From Arthrinium phaeospermum (Eukaryota; Ascomycota; Sordariomycetes; Amphisphaeriales; Apiosporaceae): 64,000 bases of DNA. The notes beneath the pieces are model-generated. The model had not been told where the DNA came from. It made no database searches and saw only the letters and a program-made list of their open reading frames with translations. The DNA lies in contig QYRS01000004.1 of NCBI GenBank assembly GCA_006503535.1, positions 1,240,001 through 1,304,000 of the forward strand, given 5' to 3'. How positions within the stretch are numbered: the stretch's first letter is position 1; every line of letters begins with the position of its first letter. Made by a program: the position numbers and the translations under genes. This document shows positions 35,029-46,517 of the stretch, piece by piece.

Positions 35029-36113
35029 GCGATTACGCCCGCTCAGACTGGGACATGGAGCTTGCCCCCGAGCACGACAAGCATCTATAAGGCAACCAGG
35101 CCACCCACGACGAGGAGCATTTACAAAGCATCCAGACCCGCAGCGACAACGAGTTGTTGTTGCGAATCACATGGATCGTGACGATCTCACCTGTTCTCTT
35201 CACTTCGACACAGCCTACTTTTAGTTAGGCACCACGTTTTGACGCTTCTCTTCTTCTTCACTTTTTTACTTCTTTATTTGGCCCCAGAGGCATTGACACG
35301 ATCTTCCTATTTACGGAACAGGGCAGGGTATGATTGCATTCACGACCAGTACGGCATTGGTCTAGGGGAGTTTCGGCTAGGCAAGCAAACAAATCAATGG
35401 CAATGTACAAAGCGGGTGAATGCCCAGCAGCAGGACAGTGTGGATACCCGATTTGTTTCTTGATGATACTTGAGCAGCACAGCACCACGGATTGAGTGGC
35501 CAAGCCATACGGCACAGATAGATGATGGCACGGTGGAACAACAAAACACATGACACACAGGTCGCTAGTGGCTAGTAGTATCAATATTGAATGTTCATGA
35601 ATAATGTCGCGTCTTTGAAATTGTGATCGAAATATTGTATTAGAAGTTTAGAAGTCCAAATAGGTGAGTACGTCATAATTTACTGTGGCCATACCTTTGT
35701 TATGAGAGTGGTGAGCTCAGCCACAACCTGGCAGCTTCTGGCAACGGTGGCGCATTCGACTAGCGGCCCGCCCTGCATGTGTTGCTGTAAACGTCATATG
35801 TAGGCTAGGTGGGCTTTAGACAGGAAGGCAATTCTGTAAATTGCTTCGTGCTGGTGGCCTACCACAACGGTTCTTGACCACTGGTGTACTTGGAAAACCC
35901 GGGAATCTTCATTTCAGTGCACTTAGATTTGCATCTAGAAGCACAATTGTCCATCTTTTTGACACGGCAACGATCACAGCTGTGTCCAATCACCGTTGTC
36001 CAGTCGCTTTCACCCACCAACAAAGAACCATCTCCCTATACGCAGTCTGCGTGCGCCTCCCTCCAAACCGCTTGCATCCGTTCTCGACATTCTCTTCATA
36101 AGATACCTTCTCG
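35029..36113. other. intergenic, glucanase 3' UTR and FIT2-like promoter
   Basis: 1.1 kb. Short open frames just after the glucanase stop are probably 3' UTR. No independent gene or RNA seen. Confidence 0.5.
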
Positions 36114-37210
36114 ATGGACGATACAAATAATTCTTCTGTGAGGTCGCGCTCCAACAAAATGGCCGCCACCACCACCAGCAACGGGCCTGAGCCCTCGACT
36201 CCCCGAACGACGACCGCCGCAAGAAACCCGCCCCAGCTCCCGACTTCGCTCGAGACCCTGGCGTTGATCCTCTACCCGACCGTCCTCGCCTTCGGCACGC
36301 TCTTCTCGGTGCTCAGCCCGCAGACGCGCGCGTCGCCCTACGACAGCACGGGGCAGTCGCACGTCCAGAACCTGGCGCCCAGCTACTTTGCCCGCAAGGA
36401 CAACCTGCTCAACGTGCTCTTCGTCAAGCGCGGCTGGGCATGGATCACGGTCGCCTTCTTCGCGTTCGTGGCGACGCACCCGGTCCCGGCCGCGAGCACG
36501 GCGCGCCGGGCGCGTGCGGCGCTGCGCTGGGCGGCCGTCACGGGCTGGTGGTTCCTGGTCACGCAGTGGTGCTTCGGGCCGGCCCTCATCGACCGCGGGT
36601 TCCGGCTGACGGGCGGGCAGTGCGCGGTCGCGGAGAGCAACGTGGTGCAGGGCGACAAGGACGTGGGGGCGCGCGATTTCGTGACGGCGGTGGCGTGCAA
36701 GGCGGCCGGTGGGCGCTGGAGCGGGGGCCACGATATCAGCGGGCACGTCTTCCTGCTCGTCCTGGGCAGCTGGTTCTTGTTGCAGGAGGTCGGCTGGGTC
36801 GCGGTTCGCGTTGGGGCCCTCGCGGGCCGACATGATGAGCGCACCGTTATTATGGGCGACGGGGCTGTCAAGGGCGCTGGTGTCGAGGCGGAGAAGATGG
36901 AAGGCCGGGAGGAGAACACCACTGAGCATCGGACGCTGGGACTCGGGGGCAGGTTTGCGCTCGTTGTCATTGGGCTGTGTCTTTGGATGCTGCTGATGAC
37001 GGCTATTTATTTCCATACTTGGTTCGAGAAGGTAAGCAAGCATCTGCTCTCTACTACGCCGAAAGACGAAACCACAGGCATTCAATGCTAACAATTTGAT
37101 CTTGACAGTTCACTGGACTCATGACGGCCTTTGTCGGCATCTACCCGGTCTACATCCTGCCCCGATGGATACCTGTGCTACGAGACATTGTTGGGCTTCC
37201 CGGCATATAG
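36114..37210 (+). CDS. FIT2/Scs3 family ER membrane protein (lipid droplet and phospholipid homeostasis)
   Basis: Fat-storage-inducing transmembrane protein, an ER acyl-CoA diphosphatase-type enzyme related to yeast Scs3, needed for normal lipid droplet budding and phospholipid balance. 339 residues; exons 36114-37031 and 37109-37210. About six hydrophobic segments. Family blocks: NVLFVKRGWAWITVAFFAF, QWCFGPALIDRGFRLTGGQC, and GGHDISGHVFLLVLGSW, where His of SGH is one of the two conserved histidines; HTWFEKFTGL spans the splice site and carries the other. A second in-frame ATG at 36159 (AACAAAATGGCC) has a better initiation context than 36114 and may be the true start, giving 324 residues. 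Confidence 0.88.
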
Positions 37211-38273
37211 ACGGACTTCTGAGTTAATTGTTGGGGCTTACAGAAGGAGTGGAAGACTACTGTTGTCGATCATGAAGAGAGACCATTGACGATGTATACG
37301 ACTAATACACCAGTGTAGTAACATAGAGTTAGAGAACTACACTGTCTTCTATACATGCATCCTATGGACCTAGCTTAACACCCACTACTAAAGATAATGT
37401 GAGAGCTGATGGATACCAATGCCTGCCCGCTTGTTCAGGACGATGGTAGTGATTATCTGGGCTTACCAATGGGCTACCTTACCTTGGTCTGCCCAAGTGG
37501 TTGGTCCCTTCCTTGCGATTACATGCATGGGTTATCTTGCCAACTGAAGTTGAGGATTGTGAAGTGTGCAGTGGCAAGTGCGACGAGAGCTGACACCGTG
37601 TTGTAAGGAACTCGAAGTTCGTTCGCAACCTTGACTGCAGGCGGTGCTTGTAGCTCAATGAACCAGGCAGGCGAGGAAACCACGAGGGTTACTAATATCG
37701 GTTCTTAACCATCTGGGGTGAGTCATCTCTTCCATTCTGTTGTCGGGAAAGAGAGGTGTGGCAGAGGTCTAGGTGCGTATCCCACCCGTCCCTTCCACAT
37801 AACATTACATGTCAAACAGTCGAAGCGCGTAGGCACATGCAGGTTGTGCTCCACAGTGTTCGACGACAACAGTCGTGTTCTTGCCTCGAGTGGCTATTTT
37901 ACGTGTAAATGGCTGTTCTAACGCAACTTCCCCTGAGCAGTTGCCAGTTATATCGTTGCTTGAGATGACAAACTGCTGGACCTTCTGGATGGTTAGCGCT
38001 CTCTCTCTCTCTACCTGTTCCTCGTCAATAAATTCTACTTTACCTTCGACTCTTCATCTCCTCATTTTTCACTTCTCTTCTCCCATAACTTTCATCACAC
38101 AACACCAGATCCCCAGACGCGATATCATCAACGATTCCACTGCCTCTCTACACCATCTTCTCGTCTGAATCAGCTGCAAGTCTTCCTCAAGCCACCCACT
38201 CTCTCTCTGTTGTCTTTGTGCCCATTTCTTCCAAGCCCTCTCGTCCAGTCACTATCATCAATCCGTCGCCAAC
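37211..38273. other. intergenic, no gene recognised
   Basis: 1.06 kb between two same-strand genes. The last 250 nt are C/T-rich and probably the leader of the eqolisin-like gene. Nothing else visible. Confidence 0.5.
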
Positions 38274-39362
38274 ATGATGTGGCAGAACGTCGCCTTCTTG
38301 CTGGGCTTCGTCCCCAACGTTGCCTTGGCTGCAAAGGTCCCCCATGTTTCTGTTCTTCCCCGACAGACACCAGGCATCTCCATCTCGGATGACCCCGGAT
38401 CCGCTGGAGGCTATGTTGAAATTCCGCAGCACACCTCAGATGGCGGTCCTGGCGTCACGATCCTCGAGGCTACCTTGACTGTGCCCAACCTCACTTTCGC
38501 TTCCGGTCAGAGCAGCGCTGGTGCCCCGTACCAGCTGGGCGTAGGATGCGGCATCTACGCTGTAACCGATGCGAATTCCAAGGCCGATTGCAATCTACGT
38601 GGACCTCACATGGGTATCAACGCCAATGTTGGTTGCCATATACTTGCAAGCTGTCTCGATCTTGTCCCCTCGCTAACTAGCTATCGCAGTTGGGATCTGA
38701 TGGACTCACCACACCTTCGGCTTGGACCAGCTGGCCATACCAAGCTCGGCAAGACCTGAATTCTTCCCAGTTAGCACTGCTCAACCGTATGTTCCAGACC
38801 AAGTTCCGTGCCGCGCAAAATGTCTCGCCATACTGACGTAACTTTCCCTTCAGTGACGGCTGGGGATGATGTCTCTATCCAAATCAGCGTCACCAACACA
38901 ACCTTTGCTTCTTAGTAAGTTCTCTGTGATATCCCGCCGCTTATATGGAGGTTGGCGCGGCATACTAATGACTATTATGTTGTCAGCACATTTTTGAACC
39001 TCAAGGACACAACCAAGTCGGTGACAATCGAGCAAACTAGTGTCACCAGCTACCCCATATGTTCGGGCGACGGCACTACTATATACGCCGGCTGTGCCCT
39101 TGGTGTTGCTGATCCCTCCAAGATGCCTGGCTTTGTGGAACTCGACTTCGAAGCGGTCATGGTATATGATCGATCGAACACAACTCATGACTTTGGTCTA
39201 GACCAACAGGTCCAGTTCTACCGGCTTGTTTCTAACGGCAAGGTCCTGGCCATGCCCCAGATAGAAGAGCCTTACGACTTCACTGTACAATGGTCTGAGA
39301 ATCCAGACTATGGTGTAGGCATCGGTGGCGGCCCCTCCACTACGTCTGCCCTAAGTTGGTAG
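38274..39362 (+). CDS. secreted eqolisin-like (peptidase G1/A4 fold) protein, probably divergent
   Basis: 295-residue secreted protein in four exons (38274-38627, 38690-38786, 38854-38914, 38987-39362; phases consistent). Signal peptide to about residue 20 (NVALAAK). The order of blocks resembles fungal glutamic peptidases: an N-terminal EATLTVPNLTF strand, SAWTSWP where family members have AWYEWYP, then TAGDDVSIQISVTNTTFASY and NLKDTTKSVTIEQT, which matches the VENLTTGQSVTHTF region. The usual catalytic Gln (ILQ-A/T-GV) aligns by eye with NLRGPHM, and the usual AEWIVEDF with PGFVELDF, so both catalytic residues may be missing. I rate the fold assignment moderate and protease activity doubtful. 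The first intron uses a GTTGGT donor. Confidence 0.55.
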
Positions 39363-39640
39363 AACGGCCGAAGAAGGTTCGTGGGAGAAATGCATGACTC
39401 ATCTCGATGGAGGCATAACATTATCTGGGACTTGGCATTTGTCTTTGGCTGTTGTTAACATACATATCTGTGGGAAGTTGATGTGTTGATTATCAGCTGA
39501 AGATACACTGGCTTTGGGGGACAATGACAGTCTTAGCTCTGTCACCTTGTCTCTGACAAAGAAATGAAACACATAGCAACAAAGTCCTTACTATTCAAGA
39601 CCACGTTCTACATGAGTCCCTCTCTCAGCATCAAAGACGC

Positions 39641-42600
39641 CTATGCTGTTTTCATGTAATTCCTACCCCTGACAAGCATGCCTTGGTCTGTGAGCTTGAT
39701 GACTTGCACCTCCACGCTTCCCGTACCATCCTCGGTCAGTACTAGGTGCGTGGAGCCATCTAGGTACTCGTACGCCTCGAAACGACCTCCAGTATGATTC
39801 GAGTCAAAGTGAGCCCTTTTCTGCTCAAAGTATGGCTCCTCTCCATCATGCCTTTTAGAGATGTCATCTCTGTACACACCACCTACTATCTCGAAATTCT
39901 CATTCACGGCGTCGCTGCTATATGTATATCTTCGACCTTCCATGAACCGCAGTGCCTTTGTTTCGTACTGCTGTACTGATGCCTCCTTGGAGATGTCAGT
40001 CTCTCTGCCTTTGGTACCCACGGATCCCCCAGGCAGTCTGTTTATGACTACTGTTGCTGACGAGGCCACTGTCCCATCATCTCCCACGACTGCGGCGCTA
40101 GGGCCTGACGAGGAGGGAGACGGGTTCAATGGGGTGAGCAACACCCATGTCCCCAGCAGTTTCTCGGAGACGACCTTGGATGAGGTGCTGCGATCAGCCC
40201 ACAGTATGGAGCCCAGCACGGTCGCCGCGAGACGCTTGACGGGATGCAAGTCCAGGTCTGGCGGAGGCAGCAGCGGGGCGTAGAAGGAGAAGACGAGGCC
40301 GTGGTTGAAGCAGGAGGAGGAGGAAGCTCGTGAAGAGGAATAGGGGGAGGGGACGGCCACGAGCTTGTGGAGGGCCATGATGTCGCCGTCGTCATCCGGT
40401 ATGGTCGATGCTAGAGTTAGGGCATGGATTTGTGATTGTGGGTGGATGTCGAGGATGTCGGCTTTGGTGGCTGTCGCTGCCTCTGCGTCGCCTTCGGCTG
40501 GGGCTTGCGCTTCTTCCCTCGTGGCAATAGTTTCTTTTCCTGGAATACGCGAACTGCTACTTGGCACGGTGGCAGGAGAAGAGGAGGAGTAGGAGCTGTA
40601 TGGATCGATGACGACAAAGTCCTGGGTCGAGACGGCGCGCCGCAGCGAGTCGGTTTCGTGCTCGATCTGGGCGGGGTCGTACAGGAGCCGGATCTCGAAG
40701 GCTATGCTGCCGCGGGGCGCGTCCAGCTCGCCGGTCAGGGTGTTGGGGCTGGGTTCCTGGAGTGTGGTCTTGGTGGGCAGCGATATGGACTCGAGACCGA
40801 ACTTTGGGAGGTGGTGCCGAGTCCAGGGGGTTGGGTCCGTTTTCAGGGGCGGCCTTGGGCCTGCTGGCGGTTCGGGGATGGGAGGGCCCGAGGCGAGGGG
40901 TGCTGTGTTCGGGGATGGTAATGGGGGAGGCTGTGGTGCAGTTGACTCCAGCTTCATATGGGGTAATATGTTGGTCTCAGGGGCTGGCTGTCCATGGAGC
41001 GATGACTGCTGGATAACCGTCACCTCGGGCATGTTGCTGGTGTTTATTGAGGCGTTGTGGGATTGCTCTACATGCGGTACCTCTTGCGAGACGATATTAT
41101 GTGGTTGCTGTTGTTGAGAGGCGACTACAGCAGGAGGAGCTGGAATATTCGCGGCGGCCAGGTTAGGGGGTGGGCGATGATAAAATGCCATGTCAGTAGT
41201 CAGTTGTGGTATTGCGCCTTGGTGGCCGTCGGTAGTCTGCTGAGTCTGCTGTTGCGGCAGTGCTACATTTTGAGAGCTGTGATGATTCGGAGCGAGCTCA
41301 ACTTGACTGGGAATCTGCTGTTGAGACTGTGGTGGTGTAGCAACGGGGTTGAAGGTTGGTGGAGCAGAGGAAATGGGTGCAGATGGACCCTGTTGAGCGT
41401 AATCTTGAGCCTGGGCATGAGATTGAGGTGTTACTGGGTAGTAGTTGTTGTTCGTAGGTCCAGTGTACTGAGTTGAGATTGGCACGCCAGTCTGTTGGGG
41501 GAAAGGGGGCTGTTGGTTTGGAGCTGGCCCAGAGTTGGGGGAGTAGGGATTTTGCGATGCACCTGTAGGAGCCGCTTGTGGGGGATTTGTTGACGTTTGG
41601 AGAACCGTTTGCATAGACGCTTCGCCTGGCTGGGTCGCTGGGTTGCTGCTCGTAAAGTTAGATGCTCCGTACTGCTGCTGCTGTTGCTGCTGCAAAGCAG
41701 CGTTAAGGAGCTGCTCTTCATAAGCCGCATGTTCCTGTGGCGACAGCGTCGAGCTCTGTTGCGCTTCCGGGGGAGCAGGGCTTGTCTGCTGCGCCGGATT
41801 CTGTTGTTGCTGCTGCAACGTAGACAGGAAAGCCTGTGTAGTTGCAGCTTGCTGCTGCTGCTGTTGCTGCAGGATGGACGCAAAAGCTTGTGATCCGTAA
41901 TCTTGGCCGTTGGTTGAAGCCCCCTGGATGGCCGATAATAGCGCCTGGGTAGACGCTGCCTGCTGCTGTTGAATCGCCGCCAGGAGGTCGGCTTGGGCTT
42001 GTGGTTGCGGTTGTTGTTGTTGTTGTGTCTGTTGCTGGTTCAAAGCGCCGAGCAACTGGGACGCGAAGTCTTGCTGCCCCTGAGCCGACGAAGGGTCGTT
42101 TTGGATGGCCGCGAGCAGAGTCTGCGTCGATGTGGCGGTCTGTTGCTGGATGGCGTCCATGATCTGCTGCGAGGGGTCTTTCTGGTCTCCTTGTGCAATA
42201 CCACCGACGAGACTGCCCAGTAGAGATGCGGTCATATCACCAGACTGCTGCTGCTGTCGCTGTAGTATGGCCGATATCAGGTCAGACTGTTGTTCACCGG
42301 CGGCCCCTTGGAGCAGAGCAGACAGATCTGGCTGCGCCTGCTGCTGTGTTGCGCCCGCCAGAATCTGCGCAAATGTATCGAAACTGCTACTTGAACTCGC
42401 CGTACTCGTGAAACCATCGCCACCCATCCCCTGGAGCATGGCGTAGCCCGCAAGCCCCGCTGCTGCCAACCCACCCACAGCCGCAAGCCCAGTACTACCA
42501 CTGCTGCTACTATCACTGGCGCCCGCAGCTCCGAGTTGCTGCTGCTGCTGCTGCTGCTGTATTCCCGGCCTCAGCGCCTGCTGAAACTGGTACATCGCAG

Positions 42601-43581
42601 CGATATCCGGATTCGTGGCCGCGAGGTAAGGCATGGCGGGCTGCGCCATCCTATCCACCCATTCGCCCGTCTTGGCCAGGTATCCATAGCCGGTCTTGCA
42701 CGCCTTCTTGGCCGACTCCTTGTTGATATACTTGGAGATGCGCCGGAAGCTGTTGTCCGGGCGCGAGCTGCTGATGAGCGGGATCGTGGGGCCGTTCATG
42801 CTCAGGCCGAAGCTCGGGGTCGCGGCGGGGCCGAGGCTGGGCATGGGCATGGTGTTTCCTTTGTCTTGGCCGCCTTGGCCGTTGTTCGGCTGCTGGGGAT
42901 GGGGGAGTTGTGTCGTGGCGTAGGCGGGGTTGTAGGGGGTATCATGGAGGCGGAGGAGGAAGATGGGGTTGCAGGGCTGCTGGTTGAAGAGAAGGAGCTG
43001 CCCGGGGAGAGGCTTGGCTCGGTGCTCTGTCCGGGGGGTGGAGGGAAGTACATCATACTCTGCCGCGGTTGTTGTTGCCGTTGTTGCTGCCGTTGTTGTG
43101 GACGTTCATTTGGAGGAGGCGGAGGGATATACATGCTTGCCGGTACACCGTTTGGGCTCTGCGGTGACAAGGGAGTAGGAATACTAGCTACGATGTTGCT
43201 GCTACTCGCTTGTATACCCGGTGTCATTAGAGATGTAGCGGTTCTGTCAGCGGTGGTGTACATAGTAGTCACGCCGAGGTTGCCATTGTGGCCTGCGCCG
43301 GTCCCCGCCGTTGCGGGTGTTGCTGGGGGCGGTAACGGAGACAACGGGGAAGCCGACGGTTGGACTGCCGGTTTGTTGGCATGATGGGTAGCAGACACTG
43401 GTCGACGTCGAATCGCGAAGCTGTTCGCCCTCGGAATCGGGGCGGCAGCGGCAGCAGCAGGAGTAGACGATAAAGACATGATTCCTCCTGGACTTTGACT
43501 AATACAGTCTTGTACAGAGTGCTGTGGGCTCTCAGTTGTTGCTGGCAGCGGCACGGAGCTTTGCATAGCTGGTGTCGCCAT
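39641..43581 (-). CDS. large Gln/Pro-rich protein of unknown family, with apparent 1-nt frameshift
   Basis: About 1313 residues after repair; no family recognised. Starts at MATPAMQSS (43581, good context). Residues 1-215 are Ser/Pro-rich with PPPPP blocks and an RQQQRQQQ stretch. The frame then changes at the plus-strand GGGGG run 42935-42939: upstream ends SASMIPP, downstream continues YNPAYATTQLPHPQQPNNG; one added base fuses them and makes the length divisible by three. Next comes an ordered-looking segment (RRISKYINKESAKKACKTGY), a Gln-rich middle with internal repeats and 7-8-residue Gln runs, and a C-terminal region of about 390 residues without Gln runs (HHLPKFGLESISLPTKTTL, VKRLAATVLGSILWADRSTS, AYEYLDGSTHLVLTEDGTGS) that looks folded and strand-rich. 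Possibly a prion-like or regulatory protein; that is inference. Two separate genes are a less likely alternative. Confidence 0.65.
41800..42190 (-). repeat. coding tandem repeat of about 48 residues in the Gln-rich protein
   Basis: Two adjacent units align: one starts IMDAIQQQTATSTQTLLAAI, the next LLAAIQQQQAASTQALLSAI; both continue with a GQ(Q/D)xxxSQ motif and end in L-Q runs. A truncated third unit starts AATTQAFLSTLQQQQQ. Each unit could form two amphipathic helices. Confidence 0.65.
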
Positions 43582-44285
43582 GTTCGACAATGTAAAGAGG
43601 CAATCACTTCTTTGAGCTACGATGATATGTATGTATGTATGAATGTTCGGTGGCAGTTCGTAAGACATCGCAGAAACAAGTGGCGCCAAGCTCGAGATAT
43701 AGTCCTCGGAGCTGGAGAAAAGGAACCTGTTCTAGCCAGCCCCCCGTGTCTTGGCTTACCTTCCTTCCATCCACCGGCCGATGATCTCTTCTTTCCGCAG
43801 TAAGCGAGAACGCCCAACGAAGGCCGGGGTGCATGATAACGTGGACGGGTAGGTGGTCTGCAGCTGAACGTGGCTGCATACATATTGGCGCACTTGTCGA
43901 GTGAGGGTGAAGCTAGCGGCACGAGCTGAAAGCACAATAACCGCAAGGGGACTTTTTTGCTTGTTGGGCACACCACCCATAACCCCAGCTGTCTTGCGCC
44001 AAGCCCAATATTTCGAAGGGACTCAGCTAAAGACGACCAATCCCACGGCAACATCCAAAAACATGTATGCGGCCTGAATAGTCCGGGCTGCCTCACACAA
44101 CTCCACCACATCCTCGGCAGCGTTGCGGTAGATGTATGCGGCTGAGGCCATGCTTGACCGGCTCTTTGATGTAGTGATAAATTGGAATAGCCTTTGGTTT
44201 TTCTGTAATAGTGTGGCGCGAACCACCTGGGATATATGACAAGTTCAGCATGTTCAGTATAGCAGCAAAAACGCATTTGGGTGTA
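43582..44285. other. intergenic, promoter of the Gln-rich gene
   Basis: 704 bp between two minus-strand genes. A (GTAT)n microsatellite (about 43627-43645) lies 46 nt upstream of the Gln-rich start codon, probably in its leader. No gene recognised. Confidence 0.5.
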
Positions 44286-45412
44286 TCATGATACCATCCA
44301 TCTCCTAGCGTGACCACGCACATCCCTCTCCGTCAATTGGTCCTCCTTCTTCGCCTCGGTCATTCTCTCCGCATTCCCATCTTCCGGGATGCCGTTGGCC
44401 ACCGGGCTCTGCAGCCAGCCCTTCTTGTCGGCCTCGAGGATGGCCTCCTTGAAGGCGTCGCCCATGACCAAGTAGCCCTCGGTGGTCGGGTGCATGTTGT
44501 CGGGCCCCATTTCGGCGAGGTCGACGACCTTGCCCGGCGCGCCGCCCTGGTCGCGGTGCATCTCGGCGAGGAGGACGGGCTTGCCCTCGCGCGCGAGGTC
44601 GCGGCTCACCTGGCGGATCTGCGCGTTGGCGCTGCGCACGCAGCGGTCCACGTTGGTCCAGGGGCTCATGATGATGGTGCTCATGACGACGGTGGCGCGC
44701 GGCGACGCCTCGAGCAGGAAGTCGACCAGGTCGCGCATGTGGTTTAGCACGTTGGACGAGCCCCAGGAGTTCTCTTGGAAACAGTCCGACGAGCCCGCGT
44801 TGATCAGGACGAGGTTCGGCTGCACCGCGGGCACGATCTCGCGCGCCCGGTCCAGCGTCGGCTGGATGGGCTGGGCGCCCCAGGCTTGCACGTCGTTGTC
44901 TTTGAAATCGCCGAAGCGGTTCTGGACTTGTGTGTTAGCAGAGTATGCAACGACTGAAATAGCAACATCGATTTCGATATTGTTCTCGAGTTGGTGGATG
45001 GCGAAAGACGTACAGCTCCAACGCAGTTGACGGGGTTGCCCTTTTCTGCGATCCAGTCCCGAATCTGTTGCCGGTATCCTCTCTCGCCTTCCGAGTGCTC
45101 GCCCAAGGTCATGCTGGCTCCGATGTACATAATACGGATGGGCATGCCGCCGCCAAGAGCCCCGTGTCCTCCAACACCACGCACTATGCTAGTCCATTGT
45201 TCATTGACGTCTACTGTGCCAGATTGGAGCCCGCTGGCTGCTCGGTCATGGTTAGCATGCCGATTCGTGGGAAAACATAGATTAAATTTCGCCAAAAACA
45301 AAAACTAACCAAGCAAAAACACCACAGCCAGAGTAACTGATATCAACTTGTAAATGCTGGGCAGTTGTCTCCACCACGCCACTACCGAGGCGGATCGCGA
45401 AAGGTGCAGCAT
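44286..45412 (-). CDS. SGNH/GDSL-type esterase with N-terminal membrane anchor
   Basis: 320-residue hydrolase in three exons (45412-45310, 45237-45014, 44921-44286; lengths sum to a whole number of codons). A hydrophobic segment LISVTLAVVFLL at residues about 23-35 after a basic N-terminus acts as signal anchor or signal peptide, so the enzyme is in the secretory path or outside the cell. SGNH blocks: block I IMYIGASMTLGEHS (Ser nucleophile), block III VLINAGSSDC (N-x-G with Asn), block V GPDNMHPTTEGY (Asp and His). LVGDxx-type N-terminal domains of rhamnogalacturonan acetylesterases are absent. Natural ester substrate unknown. The last about 40 residues are charged and probably flexible. Confidence 0.85.
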
Positions 45413-46517
45413 GTCGCCAAGAGTATGCTATGTTGTAGAAACGGCTTGTCGCAAACAACGAAAGAGGGTCGGCCTGCCCGCTAGGCAGTAATGAACGAAA
45501 CTCGATTGATGATCGAGCAAACGCAACGCGCACTGCCGGGTTGGCACAATGAGAAACGATGGGAGGACGACGGTTCGGTCGCAATAAGTTGCTAGCACAC
45601 GGGACCCGATAGGGAAACACTCTGGGCAGGCAAGAAGAGCCTGGACATGCGCCTTCCCTCAAGATATATGGTCAAGTATTTGATGAAGTGCAGCGGGCTC
45701 AGGGCAGTCAGTACTCAGGGGTATAAAATTAGAAGAACGTTAAGAACACCGAGAGCGTCTGTTTCGAACGCGCGTCTCGGAAGCATTAAAGAGTAAGCGG
45801 GCGGCAGGTTCCCGAGCATGGCTCCCTTGGCTGTTGGCGATTGTTTAAGCGTCTTACGTAGTGTGTAACGTCCCTTGCTTGGACGGCAAGAATGAATCTG
45901 ATGGCTGATACATCTTCAGGCAGACAAACCAACGACTTGCTGTTTCTGTTGAGAACGAGTGTCTAACATGCAGATTCCGGGCAACTGACCATACACAAGA
46001 GGGCAAGGAAAGGACTGGTTTGCAATTGCTTGAGGTCGAATGTCTCAATTAGGTGGTGCTCTCGAAGTCAATTCTGAATTCTGGGGAAGATGGGTCAACG
46101 GATAGCGTGCAGATGCTTAACCCTTAGGCGGGTCTGGGGTTGAGATAGATCGGCACCCCTTCCGTCGTCCACCGTTTTCAGGGTCCTTCAGCCAAGACTT
46201 GTTGGGCTACAGCGCTGGAATTCCAAGCCAAAACTGCCGCGTCAAACAATACGCGTTAGCAATAGATTGATGGCCGTAAACCTGATCAAACATGGCTTCA
46301 TGTTTTATTGAATAAAACATGAAATATACCAAGTAACAGCTTGGCTTCCGTATCTAGCTCTACTTACTAAAACACGTCAAGAATAGGTAGTAGTCGCATT
46401 CAATGCAGGTTTTGGCGGTCTCTACATTGCTGCACGCCCAACAGCTGAGGAGTCAAGAGGTTGACGACTGCTACTCGGCAGCATCGGTAATCATATTAAA
46501 TATCGCAAGAGCGACGA
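45413..46517. other. intergenic, no gene recognised
   Basis: 1.1 kb between the esterase promoter and the SRP-receptor 3' end. Only the palindrome at 46297-46323 stands out. Confidence 0.5.
46297..46323. terminator. perfect 13-bp palindrome carrying AATAAA on both strands
   Basis: TTCATGTTTTATT, one G, AATAAAACATGAA. Each strand carries an AATAAA polyadenylation hexamer. It lies about 195-220 nt downstream of the SRP receptor stop codon (minus strand), the expected distance for a fungal poly(A) signal. The role as 3'-end signal is inferred. Confidence 0.5.

Noticed and set aside
36096..37094. A 332-codon minus-strand frame opposite the FIT2-like gene
   Set aside because: Antisense shadow; Arg/Pro/Ala-rich without membrane segments, while the plus frame has clear FIT family blocks.
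42536..43384. A 282-codon plus-strand frame starting with a poly-Leu stretch
   Set aside because: The Leu run is the antisense of CAG/CAA glutamine codons, and the frame is antisense to the Gln-rich gene.
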